Positions 18,454-27,661 are shown, counted from the stretch's first letter. The stretch: 64,000 nt of DNA from JAWKWH01 sp963669285 (GCA_963669285.2 CAXXSI010000028.1:62001-126000); one strand, 5' to 3'. Notes: a model not told the origin generated them from the sequence alone. Numbers and translations are program-made.

Positions 18454-19404
18454 TCATCGTCGTGCGCGTCGTTCCGCAATCAGTCCAAGGTAATTCATCG
18501 CAATCGTCGATCCTGCTATCGCCGTGATGTCGGCGTGGTCGTAGGCTGGCGCGACCTCAACCACATCCGCCCCCACCATGTCAAGCGTTCCCAGCTTTCT
18601 CAGCACTGACAGCATCTTGGCGGATGAGGGGCCGCCGGCGACCGGTGTGCCGGTTCCGGGCGCAAATGCCGGGTCGAGACAATCGATGTCAAAGGTGATG
18701 TAGGTCTTGGCGCCGCCGACGCGCTTCAAAATCGCCTCGGCGATCTCTGTGGGGGCCATTTCCTCGACTTCATGCCCGTAAATGATCTTGATGCCGCAAT
18801 CTTCCGGCGCGTGGGTGCGAATACCGATCTGGATCGATTTTTCAGGATCGATAATGCCGTCGCGGACCGCGCGGATAACAAACGAGCCATGGTCGATACG
18901 CTTGCCGTCATCGAACCAGGTATCCTGGTGGGCGTCGAACTGCACGAGGGCGAGGGGGCCGAATTTGGCCGCATGCGCCTTCAACAATGGCCAGGTGACG
19001 TAGTGATCGCCGCCAAGCGACAGCAGGAACGCGCCGGACTTGATGATCTTGGCCGCTTCGCGCTCGATTTTCACGGGCGTTTTCGAATGATTGCCGTAGT
19101 CGAGGAGGCAGTCGCCATAGTCGATCACCGACATGGTGTCGAAAAGCTCACGACTGAACGGATATTGCGGGTCGTTGTCGAGTATGACCGATGCGCGGCG
19201 GATTGCCTGTGGCCCGAAGCGCGCACCTGGCCGATTGGAAACGGCCGCATCGAACGGAATGCCCCACACAACCGCATCGGCGTCCTTGAGGTTCTTGGTG
19301 AATTTACGCCGCATGAATGAAAGCGCCCCGGCATAGGTTGGGTCGCCGGCATTTCCTGTTGTGCTGCGGGCGGTAAACGCATGGTCGATGGAACTGGAGG
19401 GCAT
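18454..19404 (-). CDS. speB: Agmatinase (ureohydrolase family)
   Basis: 316 residues from ATG 19404 (MPSSSIDHAFTARS), the family-like beginning. The frame is open to 19503, but the extra residues are not conserved. Dinuclear manganese ligands are visible: His134 in GGDHYVT, Asp157/His159/Asp161 in FDAHQD, and Asp239/Asp241 in FDIDCLDPAFAPGTGTP. It hydrolyses agmatine to putrescine and urea; guanidinobutyrase or a related ureohydrolase is possible, since the specificity loop cannot be judged reliably. Upstream ribosome site is weak. Confidence 0.92.
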   Translation of the reverse strand: MPSSSIDHAFTARSTTGNAGDPTYAGALSFMRRKFTKNLKDADAVVWGIPFDAAVSNRPGARFGPQAIRRASVILDNDPQYPFSRELFDTMSVIDYGDCLLDYGNHSKTPVKIEREAAKIIKSGAFLLSLGGDHYVTWPLLKAHAAKFGPLALVQFDAHQDTWFDDGKRIDHGSFVIRAVRDGIIDPEKSIQIGIRTHAPEDCGIKIIYGHEVEEMAPTEIAEAILKRVGGAKTYITFDIDCLDPAFAPGTGTPVAGGPSSAKMLSVLRKLGTLDMVGADVVEVAPAYDHADITAIAGSTIAMNYLGLIAERRARR

Positions 19405-19617
19405 TTTGGTTGCTCGCAGTGCTCGTTTCGTCCGCGCTGCATAGTGGAACGCGGACCAAATGCCAATAATGATGGGCCAGCAAATAGCACCTGCCATCGC
19501 CAATATGGCGCGATGGTGGCGAAACAGCTTGAATCGATGTCGGATCAGCGCAAACTGTTCGCCGCAAAGCGATCATACTCGCTGGCGAACAGATGAGACC
19601 GGAAAACAGGTGCTGCC

Positions 19618-20481
19618 ATGCTGACCCAAAAGCAAGTTGAACAGTACAAACGCGACGGGTTTTTGTTTCCGATTGACGTGTTTTCTAACGCGCAGGCGGC
19701 TGATTATCGCCGCAGGATAGAAGATCTCGAAGCCGATCCCGACAACGCCAAACTGCCGCGGCCGCTGGCGCGGTACTTTCGGTCAAACGCCTATTGCGTG
19801 CTTCCGATCGCCGCCGAATTGGCCACCAATCCCGATATTCTCGACTTTGTCGAAGCGATCATCGGACCGGACATCCTGATCTGGAGCTGCGAGTTCTTTA
19901 TCAAGGAGCCGCATACCGACAAGGTCGTCTCATGGCATCAGGACATGACCTACTGGGGGCTGGGCGAGGAGACCAGTGGCGACACCGAGCACCTGGTTTC
20001 GGCCTGGATCGCGCTGTCGCCTGCTACCGTGGATTCCGGCTGCATGCGCTATGTTGCCGGTTCGCACAAGCAAAGTATCGTCGAGCATGTCGACACGTTT
20101 GCCGAAGACAACTTGTTGTCGCGCGGCCAGGAGATCGCCGTTGAAGTCGACGAGGCGGATGCAACCGACGTGGTGCTGCAGCCGGGCCAGATGGCGCTGC
20201 ATCACGGCCGCATGTTCCATGCTTCCGGCCCCAATGTTTCGGACGACCGCCGCATCGGCATGGTCATCCGCTATGTGACACCTGAAGTGCGCCAACTGGT
20301 CGGTAACAAGGACTATGCCATGCTGGCGCGTGGCTGCGATGCCGGTAACAACTGGAACCACGTGGCGCCGCCTGCAAGACCGTTTACGCCCCGATCACTG
20401 GAAATATTTGACGAAGTGGTCGCCAGCCAGATGACGGCGCTGAGTGACGGGGCGGAAAAGACCTTCAGCTACGAAAAGTAG
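19618..20481 (+). CDS. Phytanoyl-CoA dioxygenase (PhyH) family oxygenase
   Basis: 287 residues. The non-heme Fe(II)/2-oxoglutarate site is recognisable: His107 and Asp109 in SWHQDMTYWG, the distal His201 in GRMFHASGPN, and an arginine pair at 211-212 for 2-oxoglutarate. The motif SGCMRYVAGSH is typical of the PhyH group related to ectoine hydroxylase and mitomycin-type enzymes. It hydroxylates an unknown small molecule in the cytoplasm. It is divergent from agmatinase; the 213-bp gap holds no other gene. Confidence 0.9.
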   Translation: MLTQKQVEQYKRDGFLFPIDVFSNAQAADYRRRIEDLEADPDNAKLPRPLARYFRSNAYCVLPIAAELATNPDILDFVEAIIGPDILIWSCEFFIKEPHTDKVVSWHQDMTYWGLGEETSGDTEHLVSAWIALSPATVDSGCMRYVAGSHKQSIVEHVDTFAEDNLLSRGQEIAVEVDEADATDVVLQPGQMALHHGRMFHASGPNVSDDRRIGMVIRYVTPEVRQLVGNKDYAMLARGCDAGNNWNHVAPPARPFTPRSLEIFDEVVASQMTALSDGAEKTFSYEK

Positions 20482-20738
20482 CAAGGCGATCGCGCCGGCA
20501 TTTTTATTGTGGTCCCCGGTGCCCGCAATTTGGCAACCTGTCCGCAATAGGTAAGCTTGGACTACGGATGGCATGCCGAATCCCTGATGTCTTCCGTTGT
20601 TGCCAGGCTGAATGGCGCAATTATTGCAAATCATTGGGAAATCCAGACCGTTTCGCTGCATGTGTGCCGTTCCGGTCCGTTAGAATTTGCTTGTGTACCG
20701 ATTTGATCCGGTTCCAGCGGCAGTGAGGTGGCATTCGT

Positions 20739-21843
20739 TTGGGGAACAACCGGAAATTCGGCAAAGCGAACCAGCAGGGTTCATCGATAAGCCCCCGCAA
20801 TCAAGGGACTTTGTACTCGATTCAGTATCTGCGGGCAGTCGCGGCCTATCTGGTGGTTTTGTTTCACATCTCGGCTACGCTCAATGGCAAGGGGAGCGAT
20901 ATCGCCGTCTTTGAGACCGGTGCAATCGGTGTGGATATTTTCTTTGTTTTGAGCGGATTTCTGATGGCCATGATTGTCGGCCAGCGCCGAGAGATCGACG
21001 GGCAATTCCTGCTGCGGCGCATCATTCGAATTGCACCGCTTTACTACCTCCTGACTTCCGTACTTTTCGTCATTGCCGCTCTTGCGCCGGATTTTCTGGT
21101 TTCCGATCGCCTGAATTTCGCGCAACTCTTCGCGTCATTCCTGTTCATTCCCTTTCCATCTGCGGACGGTTCGCTTGCGCCAATACTCAGCCTTGGTTGG
21201 ACGCTGAACTACGAAATGTTCTTCTACTGTCTGATCGCGCTGACCACCCGATTGTTCGGAGACCGCAAACTGCAATTCACCGTCATGCTGATTATCGGGC
21301 TTGTTCGCCTTGGGTTTTGTTTTTGATTTCGGTGTTTTCTGGCAGTTCTATACCGATCCGATCCTTCTGGAATTTGGAGCGGGAGTGCTTGTGTACCACT
21401 ATGTCTTTGCCGACAGGCAGGAACACAAATCACCGGTCGTGCCAGGCCTGTTACTGATCGGCGGCGTCATCCTGATCCTTGCTCAACCCGAATTCGCCGA
21501 TGACCATCATAGGTTCTTCAGTATGGGTCTGCCGGCGATTTTTATCGTCATCGGAGGCATTCTTGCGTTGAATTTCAACGCCGGATGGCTGAAGCGGCTC
21601 GGCGATTGGTCCTATTCCACATACCTGGTCCATTCATTTGTCATCCATCTATCCATCGTCGGGCTGGGAATGCTGGGCGACATCAATCCACTCGCGCTGA
21701 CCCTGGTAGCGCTTTCAGCGACGGTCATAGCGTCCGGGCTAATCTATCATCTGTTTGAGCTTCCGGTCATTCGGGAACTGCGCTGGGTGTGCAATATCTA
21801 TTATCAACCGCGCGAGATGAGAGTCGCGGGATCGAGCAGATAA
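20739..21843 (+). pseudogene. Acyltransferase 3 family membrane protein, frameshifted
   Basis: The first frame starts at a TTG (20739) 8 bases after GAGGTG and has the AT3 beginning: YLRAVAAYLVVLFHISAT with the conserved catalytic His, GAIGVDIFFVLSGFLM, and the WTLNYEMFFY motif. It stops at 21324-21326. The second half (YTDPILLEFGAGVL... GDWSYSTYLVHSF) follows in another frame to 21843. The switch must fall in 21292-21323, because the second frame has a TGA at 21289. Skipping one base there would give a ~367-residue protein, the usual length. The family O-acylates exopolysaccharide or lipid sugars. Decay or sequencing error. Confidence 0.88.
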
Positions 21844-21893
21844 CCTGCCTGTTCGGCGCGTTTTTCATAAAAGCGCCGCAGACCTGAATTGCG

Positions 21894-21922
21894 ACAAAAA
21901 AAGCGGGGCCAAAACCCCGCTT
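21894..21922 (-). terminator. Intrinsic terminator after rpsI
   Basis: On the minus strand a GCGGGG / CCCCGC stem (21903-21920) with a TTTTGG-like loop is followed by a run of seven T. It lies 30 bp after the rpsI stop and should end the rplM-rpsI transcript. Confidence 0.9.
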
Positions 21923-21951
21923 CTTCGCAAGCAGATCCGGTATGACCGCGG

Positions 21952-22434
21952 TCAGCGCTTGGAGAACTGGAAGCTGCGGCGTGCTTTCGCTTTGCCGTAC
22001 TTCTTGCGCTCGACCACGCGGGAGTCGCGGGTAAGAAAACCGCCCTTTTTCAGTGCACCGCGCAATGTCGGTTCATAGTAGGTCAGCGCCTTGGAAATGC
22101 CGTGACGAACAGCACCGGCCTGGCCGGAAAGACCGCCACCCCTGACGGTGGCCATGATGTCGTACTGACCGGCACGATCGGCAGCCACGATCGGCTGCTG
22201 CAGGATCATCTGCAAAACAGGGCGTCCAAAATACTTGTCGAACTCCTTGTCGTTGATGACGATGCGGCCCGAGCCGGGCTTCAGCCAGACGCGCGCGATT
22301 GCGTCCTTGCGTTTTCCCGTGGCGTAGGCGCGGCCATGGTCATCGAGTTTTTGAACGTGAACCGGAGCTTCCGGAGCCGCTGTTTCGACGCCGGTGGCTT
22401 CGCCGAGTTCTTCCAGTGAGTTGAGTTCGGCCAT
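21952..22434 (-). CDS. rpsI: 30S ribosomal protein uS9
   Basis: 160 residues. After a ~35-residue alphaproteobacterial N-terminal extension come the uS9 landmarks: ATGKRKDAIARVWLKPGSG, FGRPVLQMILQQPI, VRGGGLSGQAGAVRHGISKAL and the basic tail KKYGKAKARRSFQFSKR that reaches toward the P-site tRNA. Its ATG overlaps the rplM stop by one base (TAATG), so translation is coupled. Confidence 0.98.
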   Translation of the reverse strand: MAELNSLEELGEATGVETAAPEAPVHVQKLDDHGRAYATGKRKDAIARVWLKPGSGRIVINDKEFDKYFGRPVLQMILQQPIVAADRAGQYDIMATVRGGGLSGQAGAVRHGISKALTYYEPTLRGALKKGGFLTRDSRVVERKKYGKAKARRSFQFSKR

Positions 22435-22898
22435 TATGCGACCCTCTTGTTCTTGCTGTTGAGTGCGCCGACGTCGAATGTTTCAGGATTCTGCGCTTCG
22501 TGCGGATGTTCGGCGCCCGGATAGACGCGGAGGTTTTTCATCTGGCGGCGGCCGAGCGGTCCGCGCGGGATCATGCGCTCGATGGCTTTTTCGACGATGC
22601 GTTCGGGAAAGCGGCCTTCGAAAATGTTGCGCGCCGTGCGTTCCTTGATGCCGCCGGGATGGCCGGTGTGCCAGTAGTATTTCTTGTCGGTGAATTTCTT
22701 GCCGGTGAACACCGCCTTGGCGGCGTTGATAATGATGACGTTGTCGCCATCATCGACATGCGGCGTGAATGTCGGCTTGTGCTTACCGCGCAGGCGCATG
22801 GCGACGAGGGTGGCGAGACGGCCGACCACCAGGTCGGTTGCGTCGATCAGGATCCACTTCTTCGTCACTTCCGCCGGATTCTGCGAGAAGGTTTTCAT
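22434..22898 (-). CDS. rplM: 50S ribosomal protein uL13
   Basis: 154 residues from ATG 22898, beginning MKTFSQNPAEVTKKWILIDA, the standard start in alphaproteobacteria. The frame is open upstream to 23081, but that is leader sequence. Landmarks: DLVVGRLATLVAMRLRGKHK, GDNVIIINA, KKYYWHTGHPGGIKERTA and RMIPRGPLGRRQMKNLRVYPG. It binds 23S rRNA early in large-subunit assembly. First gene of the rplM-rpsI operon, with a ~130-nt leader. Confidence 0.98.
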   Translation of the reverse strand: MKTFSQNPAEVTKKWILIDATDLVVGRLATLVAMRLRGKHKPTFTPHVDDGDNVIIINAAKAVFTGKKFTDKKYYWHTGHPGGIKERTARNIFEGRFPERIVEKAIERMIPRGPLGRRQMKNLRVYPGAEHPHEAQNPETFDVGALNSKNKRVA

Positions 22899-23034
22899 GG
22901 ACGTATCACTTTCAAACTGACCCCGCAGGATTTGCTCCAAATACGGGACTTTTCTTGTTGCTTGGATTGGCAAGCCGAACGCCGGTTCGCCAAAAACAAA
23001 CGGCGGCCCGTTCGGGACCGCTGTTCTGGCCGGG

Positions 23035-23063
23035 CTTATATGACAGGCGCGGGTGCGCGTCAA
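23035..23063 (-). promoter_or_regulatory. Sigma-70-type promoter for rplM-rpsI
   Basis: On the minus strand TTGACG (-35, 23063-23058), a 17-base spacer and TATAAG (-10, 23040-23035) form a near-consensus housekeeping promoter. Transcription would start near 23028, about 130 nt before the rplM ATG. The long leader holds GC-rich complementary stretches, so feedback control through RNA structure is possible but not demonstrable here. Confidence 0.75.
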
Positions 23064-23145
23064 TTGAAAAAATGAACACACAGTCGGGTAAATCGCAATA
23101 AAAACAATATGTTAAAAATAAGGTATTATTTTACCGCGGCAATCG

Positions 23146-23586
23146 TCATCGCGGCGGTATCGAATAGGTCCCCGTCGCATGTGCAACCGTGTGATTGTCC
23201 GCGCCGGCGCGGATATCGATGTCGAACACCATCAGGTTCTTGCCCAGTTTGAGGATACGGCAATGGCCGTCGATGGGACCGGCCTCCGCCTTGCGCATGA
23301 AATTGATATTGAGATTGGTCGTCACCGAAAGCGCATCCGGACCCGCATGGGTCAAGACGCAGACATAGCCGCCGATATCGGCCAGGGTGAACAGCGACGG
23401 GCCCGAAACCGTGTCGCCCGGCCGCAGGTGCCGGTGATCTGCGTCGAGCCGCACCACGCAACCGCCCGGAAAGACATCGGTCGCAAAGTAGGCCGCTTGC
23501 TCTGCATTGAGCTGCGGGTAGGCATTCTTCATCAATGCATTGACTTGCTCGGCATTCATCACCGGTTTGAGCGGGCGAGGGGGCAT
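23146..23586 (-). CDS. PaaI-like hotdog thioesterase
   Basis: 146 residues with the hotdog fold order of PaaI/YdiI thioesterases: RPGDTVSGPSLFTLADIGGYVCVLT, where the Asp of TLADIGG stands in the catalytic helix position, then TTNLNINFMRKAEAG and an HATGTYSIP end. It should hydrolyse an acyl- or aryl-CoA thioester in the cytoplasm. It follows an enoyl-CoA hydratase gene on the same strand with 26 bp between them, consistent with a two-gene acyl-CoA unit. Confidence 0.88.
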   Translation of the reverse strand: MPPRPLKPVMNAEQVNALMKNAYPQLNAEQAAYFATDVFPGGCVVRLDADHRHLRPGDTVSGPSLFTLADIGGYVCVLTHAGPDALSVTTNLNINFMRKAEAGPIDGHCRILKLGKNLMVFDIDIRAGADNHTVAHATGTYSIPPR

Positions 23587-23612
23587 TCTATGGCATCCTT
23601 GTCTATTTTGGT

Positions 23613-24479
23613 TCAGCCGCCGCGCGGATTGATCGGCCGGTTCTCCGTCCAGTCATATGTTCCCAGGTCGCGTTCGCGCACCGCCGTCTTCCAACCCTCC
23701 TTCTCCGAACGGTGCTTGAAATTCAATCCCTCCGGCGAATGCCGGGTGATGCCGTCGAAGATCGTCGCGAACATTTGCGTCTGTTTCATGCCCATGGCTT
23801 CGATGGCCTGATTGACCACCAGTTTCTGCATCATCAGCTGGTTGATTGGTACGGTGGCCATCCGTTCGGCAAGCCGCTCGACCTCGGCATCGAGATCGGC
23901 GGCGGGCACCGATTTGAGCACCAGTCCCATCTTTTCCGCTTCAGGCCCCTTGATCTTGTCGCCGGTAAACAGCATGCGCTTGGCCCGTTCCGGCCCCAGA
24001 CGATAGACCCACATGGCGGTTGTCGGGCAACCCCATACGCGCACCGGCATGTAGCCGATCTCCGCATCGTCGGCCATGACGATCATGTCCGAACACAAGG
24101 CGATATCGGAGCCTCCGGCGACCGCATAACCGTGAACCTTGGCAATCACCGGCCGGTAGGAGCGCCACAACGACATGAACAGTTCGGTGTTACGCATCAT
24201 GAAGGCGTAGTCCTTCATCGGATCCCAGGGCATGTCCTGCGTCATCTCATTACCCGCCCCGGATTTCGCCTCGGCGTAATACTGCAGGTCATATCCGGCG
24301 CAAAAGGCGCTTCCCGCACCGGACAGCACGATGACGTGGACGCTGCTGTCGACATTGGCTTCTTCGATCGCTGCCGCCAGCTCCACCGGCAGGTCATCGT
24401 CGATGGCGTTCATCACCTCGGGCCTGTTCAACATGACCCGGCCGATGCGGCCGTCTTTTTCGTATAGGACTTTAGGCAT
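23613..24479 (-). CDS. Enoyl-CoA hydratase/isomerase family protein
   Basis: 288 residues. The crotonase fold is clear: LNRPEVMNAID near the N-terminus, the first oxyanion strand SGAGSAFCAGYDL, a long insert with the second oxyanion loop AVAGGSDIALCSDMIVMADDAEIGYMP, and WGCP. The catalytic Glu positions of classical hydratases (Glu144/Glu164 in rat) are not both clear: an Asp is at SDIALC and a Pro at YMPVRVW. It may therefore be a variant hydratase, isomerase or hydrolase of acyl-CoA. It is upstream of the thioesterase and divergent from a second crotonase at 24631. Confidence 0.9.
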   Translation of the reverse strand: MPKVLYEKDGRIGRVMLNRPEVMNAIDDDLPVELAAAIEEANVDSSVHVIVLSGAGSAFCAGYDLQYYAEAKSGAGNEMTQDMPWDPMKDYAFMMRNTELFMSLWRSYRPVIAKVHGYAVAGGSDIALCSDMIVMADDAEIGYMPVRVWGCPTTAMWVYRLGPERAKRMLFTGDKIKGPEAEKMGLVLKSVPAADLDAEVERLAERMATVPINQLMMQKLVVNQAIEAMGMKQTQMFATIFDGITRHSPEGLNFKHRSEKEGWKTAVRERDLGTYDWTENRPINPRGG

Positions 24480-24630
24480 TGGTGCTCCGTCAGGTTTTCG
24501 CCCGGCAGGGTGTAACCCAGCATTGTGCCCGTCAAGTCAACCGTTATGGGTACTTGGTTTTCGCCGATCAGTGCAGGTATTATGGTTCCGATCAGTTAAG
24601 CGATCCGATTTGTCAGAAAGAGAATTGTTC

Positions 24631-25449
24631 ATGGCCGAGATTGTTGCGCTTGAAACCGAAAACGATGCGGCGTTCAGCGCCGATCTGGAAAACGGTGTTC
24701 TCACGATAACGTTTTCCGCGCCGCCGGCGCATCCGTTGTCCCTGGACACAATTGGCCTTTTACGCGCGGAGCTGAACCGCGCCGCCGAAGACCGGCTGGT
24801 GAAGGTCATCGTTCTTGCCTCATCGGGCAAGATATTCTGTTCCGGGCATGATTTGGTGGAAATGCGCACGCACCGGCAGGACGACGATGGCGGCAAGGCG
24901 TTTCTCGATAAATTGTTCGACGAATGCTCGCAGTTGATGCAGGCGATCGTCGGCCATCCAAAGCCGATCATTGCTGCGGTCGACGGAATTGCCACCGCCG
25001 CCGGCTGTCAGCTTGTGGCAAGCTGTGATCTCGCCATTGCCTCCGAGCGGGCGCGTTTTTGTACGCCGGGGGTCAATCTCGGCGGATTTTGTTCAACGCC
25101 GATGGTCGCCTTGTCGCGCAACCTGAAACCCAAACACGCCATGGAGATGCTGCTCACCGGCGAGATGATCGATGCGCAGACGGCGCGCGACTTTGGTCTG
25201 ATCAATCGTGTCGTACCGCCCGAATACCTGAATCAGATTGTGAAGAAATACGCCGAAACCATTGCATCGAAATCGACTGCGGCGATCGCGCGTGGAAAAC
25301 GGGCGTTCTACCGGCAACTCGATATGCCGTTGGCCGAGGCGTACGAATTCTCCTCCAAAGTCATGGTCGACGGGTTTCTGACCAAAGACGCCGACGAGGG
25401 AATTTCAGCGTTTTTCGACAAGCGCGATCCAGTCTGGAGTGACGAGTAG
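24631..25449 (+). CDS. Enoyl-CoA hydratase family protein
   Basis: 272 residues from ATG 24631. The open frame begins at 24331, but that part is antisense to the neighbouring crotonase gene. Crotonase landmarks: SASP-type PPAHPLSLDTIGLL, VLASSGKIFCSGHDLVEM, IAAVDGIATAAGCQLVASCDLAIASERARFCTPGVNLG and FCSTPMVALSRNL. It resembles the ECHDC3-like group. It and the divergent crotonase share the 151-bp promoter region, suggesting co-regulation. Exact substrate unknown. Confidence 0.9.
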   Translation: MAEIVALETENDAAFSADLENGVLTITFSAPPAHPLSLDTIGLLRAELNRAAEDRLVKVIVLASSGKIFCSGHDLVEMRTHRQDDDGGKAFLDKLFDECSQLMQAIVGHPKPIIAAVDGIATAAGCQLVASCDLAIASERARFCTPGVNLGGFCSTPMVALSRNLKPKHAMEMLLTGEMIDAQTARDFGLINRVVPPEYLNQIVKKYAETIASKSTAAIARGKRAFYRQLDMPLAEAYEFSSKVMVDGFLTKDADEGISAFFDKRDPVWSDE

Positions 25450-25524
25450 GACCAACACCGGAAAGCTTGCGGAACAGAATCTAATCCCGTATGTTCTCAT
25501 TTTGTTCCAAATGGGTAAGCGCGC

Positions 25525-25953
25525 ATGGCACTCGATAAACGCATTTCCATCATCACCCTCGGCGTTACCGATCTGGCGCTTTCGACCGCCTTTTACGATC
25601 GCCTCGGCTGGCAAAAGTCGCCGGCCAGCCAGGACAGTGTGACATTCATCAAGTTGAAGGGGACCGTGCTTGGTCTCTATTCGCGCAGCGGGCTTGCCGA
25701 AGATGCGGGCGTGGAGGATTCCGAACCGGGATTTTCGGGCACCGCACTTGCCCACAACCTGTCCAGCGAGAAAGAGGTGGACGAAGCGTTTGATTTTGCC
25801 TTGTCCTGCGGTGCCAGCGCCGTCAAGAAACCGGAAAAAGTGTTTTGGGGCGGTTATTCCGGCTATTTCGCCGATCCCGACGGCCATCTGTGGGAACTGG
25901 CGTATAATCCGTTCGCACCGCTGGATGAAGAAGGGCATATGACGCTGCCGTAA
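25525..25953 (+). CDS. VOC (glyoxalase/bleomycin resistance) family protein
   Basis: 142 residues with two beta-alpha-beta-beta-beta modules: ISIITLGVTDLALSTAFYDRLGW at the start and YSGYFADPDGHLWELAYNP near the end. The DPDGHLWELA string is the usual end of the metal site, with Glu as ligand; a His in the first module is not obvious, so the metal site may be incomplete. Family members include lyases, dioxygenases and binding proteins. Same direction as the crotonase, 75 bp downstream. Confidence 0.88.
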   Translation: MALDKRISIITLGVTDLALSTAFYDRLGWQKSPASQDSVTFIKLKGTVLGLYSRSGLAEDAGVEDSEPGFSGTALAHNLSSEKEVDEAFDFALSCGASAVKKPEKVFWGGYSGYFADPDGHLWELAYNPFAPLDEEGHMTLP

Positions 25954-25997
25954 TCGCGGCCCGTCCGACTTCTTTGGAGTAACGATGACGGTTGCGG

Positions 25998-26303
25998 TCA
26001 GCGGCCTCGGCCCGATCTGTCGATACAGCGATAGACCACACACCGTTCGGTGTCAGCAGCCGGTATCGTGACGGTGATCGGGTATTTTTCGGTGTCGCAA
26101 TACGCGCCATTGCTGACGAAACGGTCGTAAAGCGTCAGGCCCGGATTGCGCCGTGACTGATATCGCATGATCGCCGCACCTTCCGCATCGATAATCGCGT
26201 GTACCCGGTCACAGCTAAGCGACGTGGAATTGTGTCTGGAAATAGCATTTGCAGCCGTTGCCGACATGGCCAACGCGGTCAGGGTTAGCAAAATGGTTCG
26301 CAT
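25998..26303 (-). CDS. Hypothetical secreted small protein with four cysteines
   Basis: 101 residues from ATG 26303; GGAG lies 6 bases upstream. A GTG at 26315 is in frame but would swallow that site. MRTILLTLTALAMSATAANA is a standard Sec signal. The mature part has four cysteines (LSCDRV, AYCDTE, RCVVYRC), suggesting disulphides in the periplasm. The pattern of an SLSCDRVHAIIDAEGAAIMRY helix followed by a short Cys-rich end recurs in small exported proteins of Hyphomicrobiales, function unknown. Confidence 0.72.
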   Translation of the reverse strand: MRTILLTLTALAMSATAANAISRHNSTSLSCDRVHAIIDAEGAAIMRYQSRRNPGLTLYDRFVSNGAYCDTEKYPITVTIPAADTERCVVYRCIDRSGRGR

Positions 26304-26534
26304 GATTGTCTCCACCCGTTGGATGCTTCAATCCGCATGAGATTGAGCATAGGCGGTCACGCGGCAATGCTTTGCCGGTAACAATCGGTTGATCGGTGAT
26401 GCCGACCTCACCGATTGTCCTGCCGGTTGGTCGCGACGAGAATTTCGATTTTCCTTGCGGGCTGGACAAGGCGATTGCCCAAACTAGCATAATAGCGCTA
26501 GGAAGCCGCAATTCATCCTCCAGGACAGCCCCGC

Positions 26535-27056
26535 ATGAACCACGACAGCTACGACGATGCCTACATTGCCGGAATATTGAACGCGGTCAGAACGGTCGCA
26601 ATCGTCGGCGCGTCGGCAAACCAGGTGCGTCCGTCGTTCTTTGTCACCAAATATCTGATCGACAAGGGTTATAGCGTTTACCCGGTCAATCCCGGCCAGG
26701 CCGGGAAAACGATTGCCGGAAGCGAGGCCTTTGCCACGCTGGCCGATGTGCCGGTGGCAATCGATATGGTCGACATATTCCGGCCGACGGCGGCAATCCC
26801 GGGAATCACCGAGGAAATCATGCTGCTTGATCCGCTGCCGAAAGTTGTGTGGATGCAGCTGACCATTCGCGACGATGCTTCAGCTTCCAGGCTGGAGGCT
26901 GCAGGGATCAAGGTCGTTATGAACCGGTGCCCCAAGATCGAATATGCCAGGCTGGCGGGCGAGATTAGCTGGAACGGGGTCAATTCGTCGGTCATCTCGT
27001 CAAGGAAGCCGCGCATGCGCGGCGGCTTTCAGAGCTTCGGCATTCGCCGTTCCTGA
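26535..27056 (+). CDS. CoA-binding domain protein (YccU-like)
   Basis: 173 residues. The Rossmann CoA-binding fold begins RTVAIVGASANQVRPSFFVTKYLIDKGYSVYPVNPG and continues with DMVDIFRPTAAIPGITEEIMLL, KVVWMQLTIRDDASASRLEAAGIKVVMNRCPKIE. This matches the single-domain YccU group related to the N-terminal part of succinyl-CoA synthetase-like acyl-CoA synthetases. Biological role unclear. Near the 3' end, a perfect 16-bp palindrome (27007-27022) inside codons for KPRMRGG looks like an internal terminator stem. The LysE gene starts 6 bp after the stop. Confidence 0.92.
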   Translation: MNHDSYDDAYIAGILNAVRTVAIVGASANQVRPSFFVTKYLIDKGYSVYPVNPGQAGKTIAGSEAFATLADVPVAIDMVDIFRPTAAIPGITEEIMLLDPLPKVVWMQLTIRDDASASRLEAAGIKVVMNRCPKIEYARLAGEISWNGVNSSVISSRKPRMRGGFQSFGIRRS

Positions 27057-27062
27057 CCGCCC

Positions 27063-27653
27063 ATGCTGGTCTTCGCCGCGGCGGTTTTCTTTCTCATCAT
27101 TACGCCGGGACCGGGTGTCCTGTCGGCGGCGGGCGTTGGCGCCTCATACGGTTTCAGACCGGGACTGATTTACATCGTCGGCCTATTCGCCGGCACCAAT
27201 CTGGTCGCGCTTGCGGTGATTACGGGCGTGGCTGCGGTGTTGGAGCTGTTTCCGCCCGCCCGCATGGCGCTGTTCGCCGCATCGGGGTGTTTTTTGCTCT
27301 ATCTGGCGGCAAAAATCGCTTTTGCCGGCTCGAAAATCGGGTTCATTCATCCGCAAAAACCACCGGGCATCCTGGGAGGTATTGGTCTGCAGGCCGTCAA
27401 TCCGAAAGCCTATGTCGTCAACACGGCGCTGTTCACCGGATTTCCGTTCATCGGCCACACCCCGACGCTGGAAATTGCAGCCAAACTGGTGATCATGAAC
27501 GCCATCTGGATTCCGATCCATCTCGCCTGGCTGGCAGCCGGTGTGGGTCTCCATCGTCTCGATCTGTCTGATCGGGTTCGGTTTCGCGTCAATCTGGCAA
27601 TGGCGCTGGCGATGCTGATGGTCGTGACATTAGCCGCATTCGCGGAACTGTGA
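27063..27653 (+). CDS. LysE/RhtB family amino-acid exporter
   Basis: 196 residues with six hydrophobic segments. The hallmark ITPGPGVLSAAGVGASYGFRPGL is at residues 13-35, followed by GxxxG-rich helices and the FxxGxxxxxxNPKA-like string GGIGLQAVNPKAYVVNTALF. The family exports amino acids or derivatives across the inner membrane. It lies 6 bp after the CoA-binding gene with no visible ribosome site of its own, so it is probably translated by coupling. A few residues may be missing at the N-terminus compared with typical ~205-residue members. Confidence 0.88.
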   Translation: MLVFAAAVFFLIITPGPGVLSAAGVGASYGFRPGLIYIVGLFAGTNLVALAVITGVAAVLELFPPARMALFAASGCFLLYLAAKIAFAGSKIGFIHPQKPPGILGGIGLQAVNPKAYVVNTALFTGFPFIGHTPTLEIAAKLVIMNAIWIPIHLAWLAAGVGLHRLDLSDRVRFRVNLAMALAMLMVVTLAAFAEL

Positions 27654-27661
27654 AGTACGGC

